Program-made: the position numbers and the translations under genes | The notes under the pieces: generated by a model | What the model was told of the DNA's origin: nothing | What the model saw: the letters and a program-made list of their open reading frames with translations, nothing else | Databases searched by the model: none | In this document: piece after piece, positions 1 through 7,605 of the stretch | Layout: every line of letters begins with the position of its first letter | How positions within the stretch are numbered: the stretch's first letter is position 1 | Assembly (NCBI GenBank): GCA_002923335.1 | Contig: BEHZ01000004.1 | Span: 1 to 27,427 of the forward strand | Length of the DNA stretch: 27,427 nucleotides | Origin: a bacterium HR23 | GTDB lineage: Bacteria; Chloroflexota; Dehalococcoidia; Lucifugimonadales; HRBIN23 | Direction: 5' to 3'

Positions 1-400
1 AGCCCGGGGGCTGGTGCAGGCGCTGTTGCTCCCGGCGCATGGCCTCCAGTTCCTGCGGGGTGCAGAAGCACTCGTATGCCCAACCCCGCTCCAAAAGGGT
101 CTGGGCGGCCTGGTGGTAAAGGGGAAGGCGTTGGGACTGGAAGTAGGGGGCGTGAGGGCCAACACTGCCCCGTCCGTCGGGTGTGGGGCCTTCGTCCCAA
201 TCCAGCCCCAACCACTGCAGTCCCTCCAAGATGGCCTCCAGGGCACCGGGGACGAGGCGCTCTCGGTCCGTGTCTTCAATGCGCACGATGAAGGTGCCAC
301 CGTGGTGGCGGGCGAAAAGCCAGTTGAAGAGGGCGGTGCGGATGTTGCCCACATGGGGCTCGCCTGTGGGGCTGGGGGCGTAGCGGACACGGACCGACAC
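1..400 (-). CDS. gltX: Glutamyl-tRNA synthetase, N-terminal part (cut by window edge)
   Basis: Charges tRNA with glutamate in the cytoplasm. Only the first 133 residues are in the window; the gene continues past the left edge. The visible part is the start of a class I synthetase catalytic domain: the PSPTGEPHVGN segment (residues 10-19) holds the HIGH-type ATP motif in the form HVGN, followed by RTALFNWLFARHH and IEDTD (41-45), all typical of bacterial GluRS. A Cys-Phe-Cys pair lies near residue 111. The start is GTG at 400-398, chosen because AGGAG lies 9 nt upstream and the family's conserved N-terminus begins directly there. It lies 12 nt after the stop of the VOC gene, whose stop overlaps the ribosome binding site, so the two are probably cotranscribed. 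Whether the enzyme is discriminating or also charges tRNA-Gln cannot be judged from this fragment. Confidence 0.93.
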   Translation of the reverse strand, partial: MSVRVRYAPSPTGEPHVGNIRTALFNWLFARHHGGTFIVRIEDTDRERLVPGALEAILEGLQWLGLDWDEGPTPDGRGSVGPHAPYFQSQRLPLYHQAAQTLLERGWAYECFCTPQELEAMRREQQRLHQPPG

Positions 401-412
401 GACGCCTTGCTC

Positions 413-793
413 CTAGCCGTCCAGTTTCCGCTCCGCGTCCACCAGTTGCAGACGCCAGCCGTCGGGGTCTCGGAAGTTCACAATGGTGCGGCCGGTGGCC
501 TCCACAAAGGTGGGGAGCGCTTCAAAGGCGATGCCCTTCTCCCGCAGTTCCCGATAGGCCTCCCGGGCGTTGGCCACCTTGAAGGCGATGTGGTTGACGC
601 CGATATTCTCTTCCCCGCTGACTTTGTGGATTTCAAATACGGGCTGGTTGGGGCCGGGCAGTTGTAGTTCGGCAGAGCCGCCGTGGTGGGCGGTTCGGCG
701 CAGGAGGCGGAAGCCCAGTTTCTGGAAGAACTCCACGAACTCATCCACATCCCGCACGATTAACTCGATGTGGTCAACGGCGAGCACAGGCAC
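413..793 (-). CDS. VOC-superfamily (glyoxalase/bleomycin resistance-like) protein
   Basis: A 126-residue single-module vicinal oxygen chelate protein. Two beta-alpha-beta-beta-beta repeats are visible (about residues 4-57 and 64-120). Candidate metal ligands are His8 (VDHIEL), Glu54 (FEIH) and His68 (VNHIAF). The usual fourth ligand, a Glu in the last strand, appears as Gln116 (RLQLVD). The segment FRDPDGWRLQL is typical of the superfamily. The substrate cannot be inferred. The start is GTG at 793-791 with a strong AAGGAGGT just upstream. It lies 49 bases after the R3H ATPase gene and just before gltX, so it is probably in the pdxS operon. It could be a lyase, a dioxygenase or a binding protein. 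Confidence 0.85.
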   Translation of the reverse strand: MPVLAVDHIELIVRDVDEFVEFFQKLGFRLLRRTAHHGGSAELQLPGPNQPVFEIHKVSGEENIGVNHIAFKVANAREAYRELREKGIAFEALPTFVEATGRTIVNFRDPDGWRLQLVDAERKLDG

Positions 794-842
794 AGCGACC
801 TCCTTGTTCTGGCGAAGGTATGGGCGTCCCCTCTGTTCCTAC

Positions 843-2489
843 TTATGGCCGATAGATAATCACACGGCGATGGGGTTCCCGCCCGGTGCTGGCGGAGGCC
901 AGGTTATAGCGTTCGGCCAGTTGGTGCTGGAGGCGTCGGATGAAGGCAGGCTGGGCATCAAGTTCCACCGAGGGCTCCCCTGCCAGCACTCGCTCAATGG
1001 CCTCCTCGGCTTCCTGCAGGCCCTGGGCTACTCGGTCGTTCCCCTCCGGCAGGCGTGGCCCCAGGATGGTGCGGGCGAACTGGGCGATTTGGGCGGGGGT
1101 GTTCTTCCGCAGGACATAGACAGGCTTGTTCAGTTCCTCGGCCAGGCGCAGGGGGTCGGCTTTTCGGCGGTAATGGGCCTTGGTGGTGAGCACCACATCC
1201 GCCTCCTGGACCCGGTCGGTAACTTCCAGGGGGAGGCCGAGGCTATGCACCACTTGCAGGAGTTTATCCCGCCCCAGGCCGTAAAGGTAGACCCGGGGAG
1301 GTTTGGGTGCCGGGGCTGGTGCCGAGGGCTCGGCTTCGCTGGGGGGAGGGGTAAGCCAGGGTGCGGGCGGTGGGGTCTCCCGCTCCCGCCGGCGTTCCCT
1401 TCGGCCCCTGGGGGAGGGGAAGAACTCCCGCAGGGCGGGGGACGCCCCAAGGGTGATGGGTTCCCCCTGTCCTCGATGCACCACCCCGTGTTCGTCTACC
1501 CAGCGCACTTCGGGGGTAACGCTGTAGCCCAGAAGGAGGGCGTCTACGGTGGCGGCCACATCGGGGTGCACGGCGACCCGCTCCCGGGAGTGGATCTCCA
1601 CCACAATGTCAAAGGTAGGGGGCGCCTTGCGTTCCAGGATGGTCTTCTGAGTGCCCCGCCGGCGAGCCTCTTCGTCGGAGAGGGTGACGGTCTGCACACC
1701 CCCCACCAGGTCGCTCAGAGTGGGGTTGAGGATGAGGTTATCCAGGGTGTTACCGTGGGCGGTGGCGATCAGTTGGACACCCCGCTCGGCGATGGTGCGG
1801 GCGGCGGCCGCCTCCAGTTCTGTGCCCATCTCGTCAATGATGATGACCTCGGGCATGTGGTTCTCCACCGCCTCAATCATGACGGCGTGCTGGAGGGTAG
1901 GGGTCTTCACCTGCATACGCCGTGCCCGCCCAATGGCCGGGTGGGGAATATCTCCATCCCCGGCGATTTCATTGGAGGTGTCTACCACCACGACCCGCTT
2001 ATGCAGGTCATCGGCCAGGACACGGGCCACCTCCCGAAGCATGGTGGTCTTGCCTACCCCGGGGCGCCCCAACAGGAGGACGTTGCGGCCGGTGCGCACC
2101 AGGTCTTCAATAACCCGCACGGTGCCGAAAACCGCCCGCCCCACACGGCAGGTGAGGCCCACGATTTTGCCATTGCGGTTGCGGATGCAGGAGATACGGT
2201 GGAGGGTGCGCTCTATGCCCGCCCGGTTGTCGTCCCCGAACTGGCCGATACGGCTGACCACATACTGGATATCCTCTTCCGTTACCTCTCGGCTGTCCAG
2301 GTCCACATCCCGGTTGGGGAAGCGGGCCTGAGGGGGGCGTCCCCGGTCCAGGATGACTTCAATGAGGTCGTGGAGGTCAGGTTGGGCGCGCAGGGCATCC
2401 TGCACCCGTGGGGGCAAGGTAACCAGGAGGGCATCCAGGTCGTCCACAATGACCTTCTGGAAGTCGGGGCGCTTGGTGGGCGTGCTCAT
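843..2489 (-). CDS. Ycf45/SpoIIIAA-like AAA ATPase with C-terminal R3H domain
   Basis: A 548-residue protein of the family found in cyanobacteria and plastids (Ycf45) and many Chloroflexota, predicted to bind single-stranded nucleic acid. From the N-terminus: a helical region (about 1-110); a SpoIIIAA-like P-loop ATPase (about 115-305) with Walker A GRPGVGKTT (141-149) and Walker B VIIIDE (215-220); a charged, Pro-rich linker (about 358-398); a small alpha/beta domain (about 399-480); and an R3H domain at the end (about 512-548) with Arg518 and His522 in the RxxxH arrangement. The start is the ATG at 2489, 31 bases after the pdxT stop. A longer in-frame reading would overlap pdxT and adds residues with no family character. 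Its cellular role is not established; a link to RNA or DNA handling is inferred from the domains. Confidence 0.9.
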   Translation of the reverse strand: MSTPTKRPDFQKVIVDDLDALLVTLPPRVQDALRAQPDLHDLIEVILDRGRPPQARFPNRDVDLDSREVTEEDIQYVVSRIGQFGDDNRAGIERTLHRISCIRNRNGKIVGLTCRVGRAVFGTVRVIEDLVRTGRNVLLLGRPGVGKTTMLREVARVLADDLHKRVVVVDTSNEIAGDGDIPHPAIGRARRMQVKTPTLQHAVMIEAVENHMPEVIIIDEMGTELEAAAARTIAERGVQLIATAHGNTLDNLILNPTLSDLVGGVQTVTLSDEEARRRGTQKTILERKAPPTFDIVVEIHSRERVAVHPDVAATVDALLLGYSVTPEVRWVDEHGVVHRGQGEPITLGASPALREFFPSPRGRRERRRERETPPPAPWLTPPPSEAEPSAPAPAPKPPRVYLYGLGRDKLLQVVHSLGLPLEVTDRVQEADVVLTTKAHYRRKADPLRLAEELNKPVYVLRKNTPAQIAQFARTILGPRLPEGNDRVAQGLQEAEEAIERVLAGEPSVELDAQPAFIRRLQHQLAERYNLASASTGREPHRRVIIYRP

Positions 2490-2520
2490 GGGCGTCCCCA
2501 GTGTGGCAAGTCCCTCTCCA

Positions 2521-3183
2521 TTACTCCTTCCTATGGGTTGAGGCCATGTCCAGGAACCACTGGTGGAGGCGCAGGTCATCGGTCAACTCGGGGTGGAAGG
2601 CGGTGGCCAGGATGGCCCCCTGGCGTGCCGCCACGGGGGTGCCGTCGGGCAGGCGGGCCAGGATGTGGACCCCCGGCCCGGCCGAGAGGAGGACGGGCGC
2701 ACGGATGAAGACGGCGTGGAAAGGCCCCCCCGAGAGCCCCTCAATGTCCAGGTCGGCCTCAAAACTATCAACCTGACGGCCGAAGGCGTTGCGGGCCACC
2801 TCAATGTCCATAACCCCCAGAGGGGTAGGGCGGTCCTCCCGCAGGCGCTTGGCCAGTAGGATCATCCCGGCGCAGGTGCCCCAAGTGGGCATGCCCTCTT
2901 GGATACGCCGGACGAGGGGGACGCGCATGCCGGTGGCGTCCAGTAGGCGGGCCATGGTGGTGCTCTCTCCACCGGGAAGGATAAGCGCGTCTATCCCCTC
3001 CAGATCCGAGGGGAGGCGCACCTCCACCACGGGAACACCCAGGGCCTCCAGGGCCTGGCGGTGCTCCAGGAAGTCCCCTTGCAGGGCGAGCACGCCCACC
3101 CGCACCCGTGGGGACAGTTTGGCCTTCCCCTGCGTCCGAAGGGCGAGTTGCCAGGGGATAGGTGTGGGGACCTTAGGGAGCAT
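2521..3183 (-). CDS. pdxT: Pyridoxal 5'-phosphate synthase glutaminase subunit PdxT
   Basis: Hydrolyses glutamine and channels the ammonia to PdxS for pyridoxal phosphate synthesis in the cytoplasm. It is a class I glutamine amidotransferase: GVLALQGDF (30-38), oxyanion-strand motif GGEST (71-75), nucleophile Cys104 in GTCAG, and the His197/Glu199 pair in FHPE. From the ATG at 3183 it is 220 residues, with about 26 extra N-terminal residues compared with most PdxT. An in-frame GTG at 3105 would give the usual N-terminus but has no clear ribosome binding site. The ATG lies 3 bases after the pdxS stop, with AGGGG directly before it, so the start is uncertain. It sits directly downstream of pdxS, as usual. 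Confidence 0.95.
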   Translation of the reverse strand: MLPKVPTPIPWQLALRTQGKAKLSPRVRVGVLALQGDFLEHRQALEALGVPVVEVRLPSDLEGIDALILPGGESTTMARLLDATGMRVPLVRRIQEGMPTWGTCAGMILLAKRLREDRPTPLGVMDIEVARNAFGRQVDSFEADLDIEGLSGGPFHAVFIRAPVLLSAGPGVHILARLPDGTPVAARQGAILATAFHPELTDDLRLHQWFLDMASTHRKE

Positions 3184-3186
3184 CCC

Positions 3187-4068
3187 CTACCAGCCGCGCA
3201 CCGCCAACAGTTGCTCAGGTTTGAGAGTGCGCACATCAATACCGGGCATCGGCTCGCCCAGGCCGCGGGAGACTTGGGCAATGATTTCCGGGTTCTTGTA
3301 GTGGGTAACCGCCTGCACGATGGCCTTGGCCCGGCGGGGCGGGTCGCTGGATTTGAAGATACCGGAGCCGACGAAGACACCGTCGCACCCCAGCCACATC
3401 ATAAGGGCAGCGTCGGCGGGGGTGGCGATGCCTCCGGCGGCGAAGTTGACCACGGGGAGCCGACCGAGGCGCTTCACCTCCATGAGCAGTTCCAGGGGAG
3501 CGCCCATCTGCTTGGCCTCGCCCACCAGTTCCTCATCGGGCATGTTCTGGACTTTGCGGATCTGGGCCTGGATGGCCCGCATGTGGCGGACCGCCTCCAC
3601 CACATTGCCAGTGCCGGCCTCGCCCTTGGTGCGGATCATGGCTGCCCCTTCGGCGATACGGCGCAGGGCCTCCGCCAGGTCCCGGGCCCCACACACGAAG
3701 GGGACTTTGAAGTCGTGCTTCCAGATGTGGTTCTGTTCGTCGGCAGGGGTGAGGACCTCCGATTCGTCAATATAGTCCACGCCCAGGGCCTCCAGCACCT
3801 GGGCCTCCACAAAGTGGCCGATACGACACTTGGCCATCACCGGGATGGTTACTGCCTCCATAATCTGGAGGATACGCTCCGGGTCGGCCATGCGGGCGAC
3901 GCCCCCCGCCGCACGGATATCGGCGGGGACACGCTCTAGGGCCATAACCGCTACCGCCCCTGCCTCTTCCGCGATTTTGGCCTGCTCGGGGGTTACCACG
4001 TCCATAATGACGCCCCCCTTGAGCATCTGGGCCAGGCCCACCTTTACTGCCCACGTGCCCTTCTGCAT
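3187..4068 (-). CDS. pdxS: Pyridoxal 5'-phosphate synthase, synthase subunit PdxS
   Basis: Makes pyridoxal 5'-phosphate from ribose 5-phosphate, glyceraldehyde 3-phosphate and PdxT-derived ammonia (the DXP-independent vitamin B6 route). It is 293 residues, the normal length. The TIM-barrel landmarks are present: Asp23 in IMD, catalytic Lys80 in MAKCRIGHF, second Lys148 in RTKGEAGTGN, and the phosphate-binding GSGIF near residue 240. The ATG at 4068 follows GGAGG within 10 bases. It is the first gene of a minus-strand operon (pdxS-pdxT-R3H ATPase-VOC-gltX) with a good sigma-70 promoter upstream. Confidence 0.98.
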   Translation of the reverse strand: MQKGTWAVKVGLAQMLKGGVIMDVVTPEQAKIAEEAGAVAVMALERVPADIRAAGGVARMADPERILQIMEAVTIPVMAKCRIGHFVEAQVLEALGVDYIDESEVLTPADEQNHIWKHDFKVPFVCGARDLAEALRRIAEGAAMIRTKGEAGTGNVVEAVRHMRAIQAQIRKVQNMPDEELVGEAKQMGAPLELLMEVKRLGRLPVVNFAAGGIATPADAALMMWLGCDGVFVGSGIFKSSDPPRRAKAIVQAVTHYKNPEIIAQVSRGLGEPMPGIDVRTLKPEQLLAVRGW

Positions 4069-4103
4069 GTCTGCCTCCTCCTAGGAAACACCCCTCTATG
4101 AGG

Positions 4104-4132
4104 ATTATATGCCCTGGGGCAGGTAAGGGCAA
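4104..4132 (-). promoter_or_regulatory. Sigma-70 promoter of the pdxS operon
   Basis: Read on the minus strand: -35 TTGCCC (4132-4127), 17-base spacer, -10 TATAAT (4109-4104). The start site would be near 4097, giving a leader of about 30 nt before the pdxS ATG. It is divergent from the promoter at 4220-4248. The -10 matches the consensus fully and the -35 matches 4 of 6. Confidence 0.8.
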
Positions 4133-4219
4133 TAGCGCCGAGGCTTCTCTCCCGGTCGGCAAACCTGTAAGGGCCTCCCCTCCGCTCCCGTGCACCCTTT
4201 GGGGCGGGAGCCGCCTCCC

Positions 4220-4248
4220 TTGTCGCTGAGGCAAGGCCTGCGTATAAT
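4220..4248 (+). promoter_or_regulatory. Sigma-70 promoter of the CaiB/BaiF gene block
   Basis: -35 TTGTCG (4220-4225), 17-base spacer, -10 TATAAT (4243-4248). The predicted start near 4255 leaves a leader of about 24 nt containing AGGAGG (4268-4273) before the GTG at 4279. It probably drives the three-gene plus-strand unit ending at 7159. Confidence 0.8.
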
Positions 4249-4278
4249 GGCTACGCTTACCCCGGTGAGGAGGGCCTT

Positions 4279-5490
4279 GTGCGCCAGGCGCTGGAAGGTG
4301 TCCGTGTCCTTGACCTGACCCACTACATCGCCGGACCCTTTGGCACCCGTCTCCTGGCCGACCTGGGGGCCGATGTGTTGAAGGTGGAACGCCCGCCCGC
4401 CGGCGACCCGGCACGCCGTCTTGGCCCCTTCTTCCAGGACACCCCCCATCCCGAGCGCTCCCTCCTCTTCTTCTTCCTGAACCTTAACAAGCGCTCTATT
4501 ACCCTGAACCTGAAAAGCGCCACGGGGCGCTCTCTGGTGCGCCCCTTGGTGGAGTGGGCCGATATGGTGGTGGAGAACTTCTCCCCCGGCACCCTGGCCC
4601 GCCTGGGCCTGGACTACGAGACCCTGGCCTCCTGGAACCCCCGTCTGGTGCTGATCTCCCTCTCCAACTTCGGGCAGTGGGGGCCATATCGGGACTATCA
4701 GTTGGACGACCTCATCGCCTACGGCATGGGCGGGCCGATGCTGATGACGGGTGTGGCGGACCGGGAGCCGTCTACCATTGCCCTTTATCTCCCCCTTTAC
4801 CACGCCGGGGCGCTGGCCGCTCTGGCGGGCCTGGTGGGGCTGACCCAGGCGGAACTCACGGGGCGGGGCGACTGGCTAGATGTGTCTATCTTTGAGTCTC
4901 AGGTGGGGAGCCAGGACTGGCGCACGGTGGCGCTGGTGGGCTACCAGTATACGGGGGAGACCTTCACCCGGCGGGCGCCGGCCACCACCATTGCCAGTGG
5001 GATCAAGCCCTGCAAAGATGGCTACATTGGCTTTGCGGGCTTCGGCCCTCGCTTCCTGCGGGTTGTGGAGATGCTGGGGCGCCCCGATTTGCTGAAGGAC
5101 CCCCGCTGGGCCACCGTGGAGGCACGGGCCAACCCGGAGCACGCCGACGCCTTTGATACCGAGGTCTTCCTCCCGTGGCTGATGCAAAGGACGATGCGGG
5201 AGATTTGGGAGGTGGCCCAGGCCAACGGTGTTATCTCGGGGCCTGTGTTCACCGTGAAGGAGGTGGTGGAGGACCCGGTCTTCAGGGCACGGGGCGTCTG
5301 GGCGGAGATAGAACACCCCGAGACGGGGAAGGTAGCCTTGCCGGGGAGGCCCTTTCTGATGGGGGCGACTCCCTGGGCACTGCGACGCCCCGCTCCCTTG
5401 CTGGGTCAGCATAACGAGGAGGTCTTCTGCGGGATGCTGGGTCTCAGCAAGCAGGACCTGGTGCGCCTGCGCCAGATGGGGGTGGTGTAA
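4279..5490 (+). CDS. CaiB/BaiF family CoA-transferase (class III)
   Basis: A 403-residue class III CoA-transferase or racemase-type enzyme, expected to move CoA between carboxylic acids through an enzyme-acyl intermediate in the cytoplasm. Seen: N-terminal LEGVRVLDLTHYIAGP (5-20), ADLGADVLKVE (27-37), the NLNKRSITLNL block (68-78), VENFSPGTLARLGLDY (98-113), and the segment DDLIAYGMGG (143-152). Asp144 in that segment occupies the position of the family's catalytic aspartate. The C-terminal part (about 200-345) is the helical second domain. The start is GTG at 4279, supported by AGGAGG 5 nt upstream and a consensus promoter. The substrate is unknown; neighbouring acyl-CoA enzymes elsewhere in the window suggest organic-acid or fatty-acid degradation, which is inference only. 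Confidence 0.93.
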   Translation: MRQALEGVRVLDLTHYIAGPFGTRLLADLGADVLKVERPPAGDPARRLGPFFQDTPHPERSLLFFFLNLNKRSITLNLKSATGRSLVRPLVEWADMVVENFSPGTLARLGLDYETLASWNPRLVLISLSNFGQWGPYRDYQLDDLIAYGMGGPMLMTGVADREPSTIALYLPLYHAGALAALAGLVGLTQAELTGRGDWLDVSIFESQVGSQDWRTVALVGYQYTGETFTRRAPATTIASGIKPCKDGYIGFAGFGPRFLRVVEMLGRPDLLKDPRWATVEARANPEHADAFDTEVFLPWLMQRTMREIWEVAQANGVISGPVFTVKEVVEDPVFRARGVWAEIEHPETGKVALPGRPFLMGATPWALRRPAPLLGQHNEEVFCGMLGLSKQDLVRLRQMGVV

Positions 5491-5493
5491 CCT

Positions 5494-5856
5494 GTGGTGA
5501 AGAGGCAAGGGCACCTGGTGCGCATCGCGGTTTTCGCGAGCGAGCCTCTGGCACGGCTGGCTGCGACCCGTCTGGAGGAGGCGGGGATTCCCTGTCTGGT
5601 GCGCTCTGAGGGGGTGGGGCCAGGGGCGTGGGGCACTGCAGCCAACCTGCCCTATAGCATCTCTGTGGCAGAAGGCGAGGAGTGGCGTGCCCGGGAGGTG
5701 CTGGGACTTCCCCCGGCCGAGGTGGAGGAGAGGGAGAAGGCCCTCCCTGCCCGTGCACCTTCTGTGGCCCTGCGCGTGGCCCTGCTGGCCCTGGCGGTCG
5801 CGGTCCTCCTGGCCGTCGCTTGGGGGGTTGCCCTTCGCATTTTGCGCTGGGGGTAG
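5494..5856 (+). CDS. DUF2007-like small membrane protein
   Basis: A 120-residue protein with an N-terminal alpha/beta segment (about 8-70: VRIAVFASEPLARLAATRLE, then a GIPCLV strand and a VAEGEEWRAREVL helix). This resembles DUF2007, a small domain also called a putative signal-transducing domain. A hydrophobic helix at about 91-116 would anchor it to the membrane. GTG at 5494 is used here, 3 bases after the preceding stop; an in-frame GTG at 5518 would start directly at the domain and is equally plausible. It lies between two CaiB-family genes with gaps of 3 and 4 bases, so it is almost certainly cotranscribed. Its function is unknown. Confidence 0.75.
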   Translation: MVKRQGHLVRIAVFASEPLARLAATRLEEAGIPCLVRSEGVGPGAWGTAANLPYSISVAEGEEWRAREVLGLPPAEVEEREKALPARAPSVALRVALLALAVAVLLAVAWGVALRILRWG

Positions 5857-5860
5857 GGAT

Positions 5861-7159
5861 ATGGCTCGTCTGCCTCTGGAGGGCGTGCGCATAGTGGACC
5901 TCACCGTTGTCTGGGTAGGGCCCTACTGCACCATGCTCCTGGCCGACTGGGGAGCAGAGGTCATACGGGTGGAGACCCGACAGGTCTTCCAGCCCAGCAC
6001 CCGGGGGTATGTGCCCTACCCGAGCAAGGAACTGATGCGGAGCCAGCGCACCTGGAGCCTGGCCCTCCCCAACTGGGAGCCGGGCCGACGCCCCTGGAAC
6101 CGAACGCCCCTCTTCAACTCCCACGGACGCAACAAACTCTCCTTTACCGTTGACCTGCGCCGTCCCGAAGGCCAGGAGGTCTTCCATCGCCTGGTGGCTA
6201 TCTCGGACGTGCTTATTGAGAACAACGCTCCGGACACAATGGAGAAACTCGGGGTTACCTACGAAAACCTGCGGCGTTACAACCCCACTCTTATTGTCGT
6301 GCGCATGCCGGCGTATGGACTTTCTGGCCCCTACGCCACTTACCGCGCCTTTGGCTCCCAACTGGAATCGGTAGTGGGGCACACCTCACTGCGGGGTTAT
6401 CCCGACACCGACCCCTCTCTGAGGGGGGATGTGTTCACTGCCGATGCGGTGGGGGGTATCCTTGCTGCCTTAGCCACCCTGTCCGCCCTGCGCCACCGAC
6501 GGCGCACGGGCCAGGGTCAACAGATTGAGTTCCCCCAGGCGGAGGCCTTCCTCCCCTTCCTTACCCCCGCTTTTCTGGACTACCTCCTGAACGGGCGTGT
6601 GCAAGGCTCGCTGGGCAACCGCCATCCCTCGGCGGTGCGGGGATGTTATCCCTGCCTGGGCACCGACCGCTGGCTGGTGGTGAGTATCTACACCGATGAG
6701 CAGTTCCAGGCCCTTTGCCGGGTGATGGGACGCCCCGACCTGAGCCACGACCCCCGTTTTGCCGACTCCCTCTCCCGCCGGAAGAACCAGGACGCCCTGG
6801 ATAAGGAGATTACCCGCTGGACACGGACGCAGGAGGCGTATCAGGCCTTTCGGCGTTTGCAGGACGCCGGGGTGCCGGCGGGAGTGGTGGCCAACGAGGC
6901 GGATGTGTTCTCCGACCCCCATTTGGGGGTGCGCTGTTACTTTGAACCCCTCACCCAGGAGGATACGGGCACTCATTACTATCCAGGCCTGTTGTGGAAG
7001 GCCAGGAATACCCCCAACCGCCTGCGGCTGCCCCCGGTGCGCCTGGGGGAGCATAACCGCTGGGTCTACCAGGACCTGCTGGGCTACGACCAAGAGGAAT
7101 ACAAGGCCCTGGAGGCGTTGGGCCACATTGGGGAGGACTATCCCCCTGACCTGCGTTAG
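5861..7159 (+). CDS. CaiB/BaiF family CoA-transferase, divergent subgroup
   Basis: A 432-residue paralogue of the gene at 4279. Family features: LEGVRIVDLTVVWVGPYC (6-23), ADWGAEVIRVE (28-38), NKLSFTVDLRRPEG (91-104), ENNAPDTMEKLG (120-131), LSGPYATYRAFGSQLES (154-170) and DAVGG (195-199). Where the other protein has the likely nucleophile Asp144, this one has Gly165, with Glu169 four residues later, so its chemistry may differ. The start is the ATG at 5861, 4 bases after the upstream stop, matching the family's N-terminus. A longer reading from 5687 overlaps the DUF2007 gene and was rejected. It ends tail to tail with the peroxiredoxin gene, the stop codons overlapping. The substrate is unknown. 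Confidence 0.9.
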   Translation: MARLPLEGVRIVDLTVVWVGPYCTMLLADWGAEVIRVETRQVFQPSTRGYVPYPSKELMRSQRTWSLALPNWEPGRRPWNRTPLFNSHGRNKLSFTVDLRRPEGQEVFHRLVAISDVLIENNAPDTMEKLGVTYENLRRYNPTLIVVRMPAYGLSGPYATYRAFGSQLESVVGHTSLRGYPDTDPSLRGDVFTADAVGGILAALATLSALRHRRRTGQGQQIEFPQAEAFLPFLTPAFLDYLLNGRVQGSLGNRHPSAVRGCYPCLGTDRWLVVSIYTDEQFQALCRVMGRPDLSHDPRFADSLSRRKNQDALDKEITRWTRTQEAYQAFRRLQDAGVPAGVVANEADVFSDPHLGVRCYFEPLTQEDTGTHYYPGLLWKARNTPNRLRLPPVRLGEHNRWVYQDLLGYDQEEYKALEALGHIGEDYPPDLR

Positions 7160-7605
7160 GAGATGCCAAGAGCCTGGAAGACCCGCAAGAACTGGGCCAC
7201 GTTCCCCGGCTGATACCAGGGGATGGCCTCCAGGATGCGCCCCTCTTCGTCTATCACGAAAACCGCCCGCTGGGAGCGCCGGCCACCTTCCCCCACGACG
7301 CCGTAGGCCCGGGCCACCTGGAGGTCGGTGTCGCTGGCCAGGGGGAAGGGGCAGCCCCCCAAGGCCTCCCCGAACCGCTGTTGAGTGGGCAGAGGGTCGG
7401 CGCTAATGGCGATAACCTCTGCGCCTGCTCCCTGAAGGGTGGCATATTCATCTTTGAAAGAAGCCACCTGAGTGCTACAGGCAGGGGTCATAGCCTCGGT
7501 GAAGAAGAGGAGCACCACCTTTTTGCCCCGATAGTCCTGCAGGTGAAGGGGGCCGTGGGTGCTGGGCAGGATGAAATCGGGTGCAGGGCTACCCACCTGG
7601 GGCAT
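7156..7605 (-). CDS. AhpC/TSA-family peroxiredoxin (Bcp/PrxQ-like)
   Basis: A 149-residue thiol peroxidase of thioredoxin fold that would reduce hydrogen peroxide or organic peroxides. GSPAPDFILP (5-14) is the usual N-terminal strand. The active-site segment TPACST (40-45) gives peroxidatic Cys43 with the conserved Thr and Pro, and Arg113 in QRAVFVID matches the catalytic arginine. There is no Cys five residues after Cys43, as in some PrxQ; the only other Cys is Cys85 in GGCPFPLASD, so the resolving cysteine is either Cys85 or an external thiol. The start ATG lies inside the end of the flavodoxin gene (17-base overlap) behind GGAGGGAAGG, which argues for translational coupling. Confidence 0.92.
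   Translation of the reverse strand: MPQVGSPAPDFILPSTHGPLHLQDYRGKKVVLLFFTEAMTPACSTQVASFKDEYATLQGAGAEVIAISADPLPTQQRFGEALGGCPFPLASDTDLQVARAYGVVGEGGRRSQRAVFVIDEEGRILEAIPWYQPGNVAQFLRVFQALGIS

Noticed and set aside
570..2708. A 712-codon open frame on the plus strand
   Set aside because: It is the antisense shadow of the R3H ATPase and pdxT genes, whose minus-strand proteins have complete motifs. Such long false frames are expected in GC-rich DNA.
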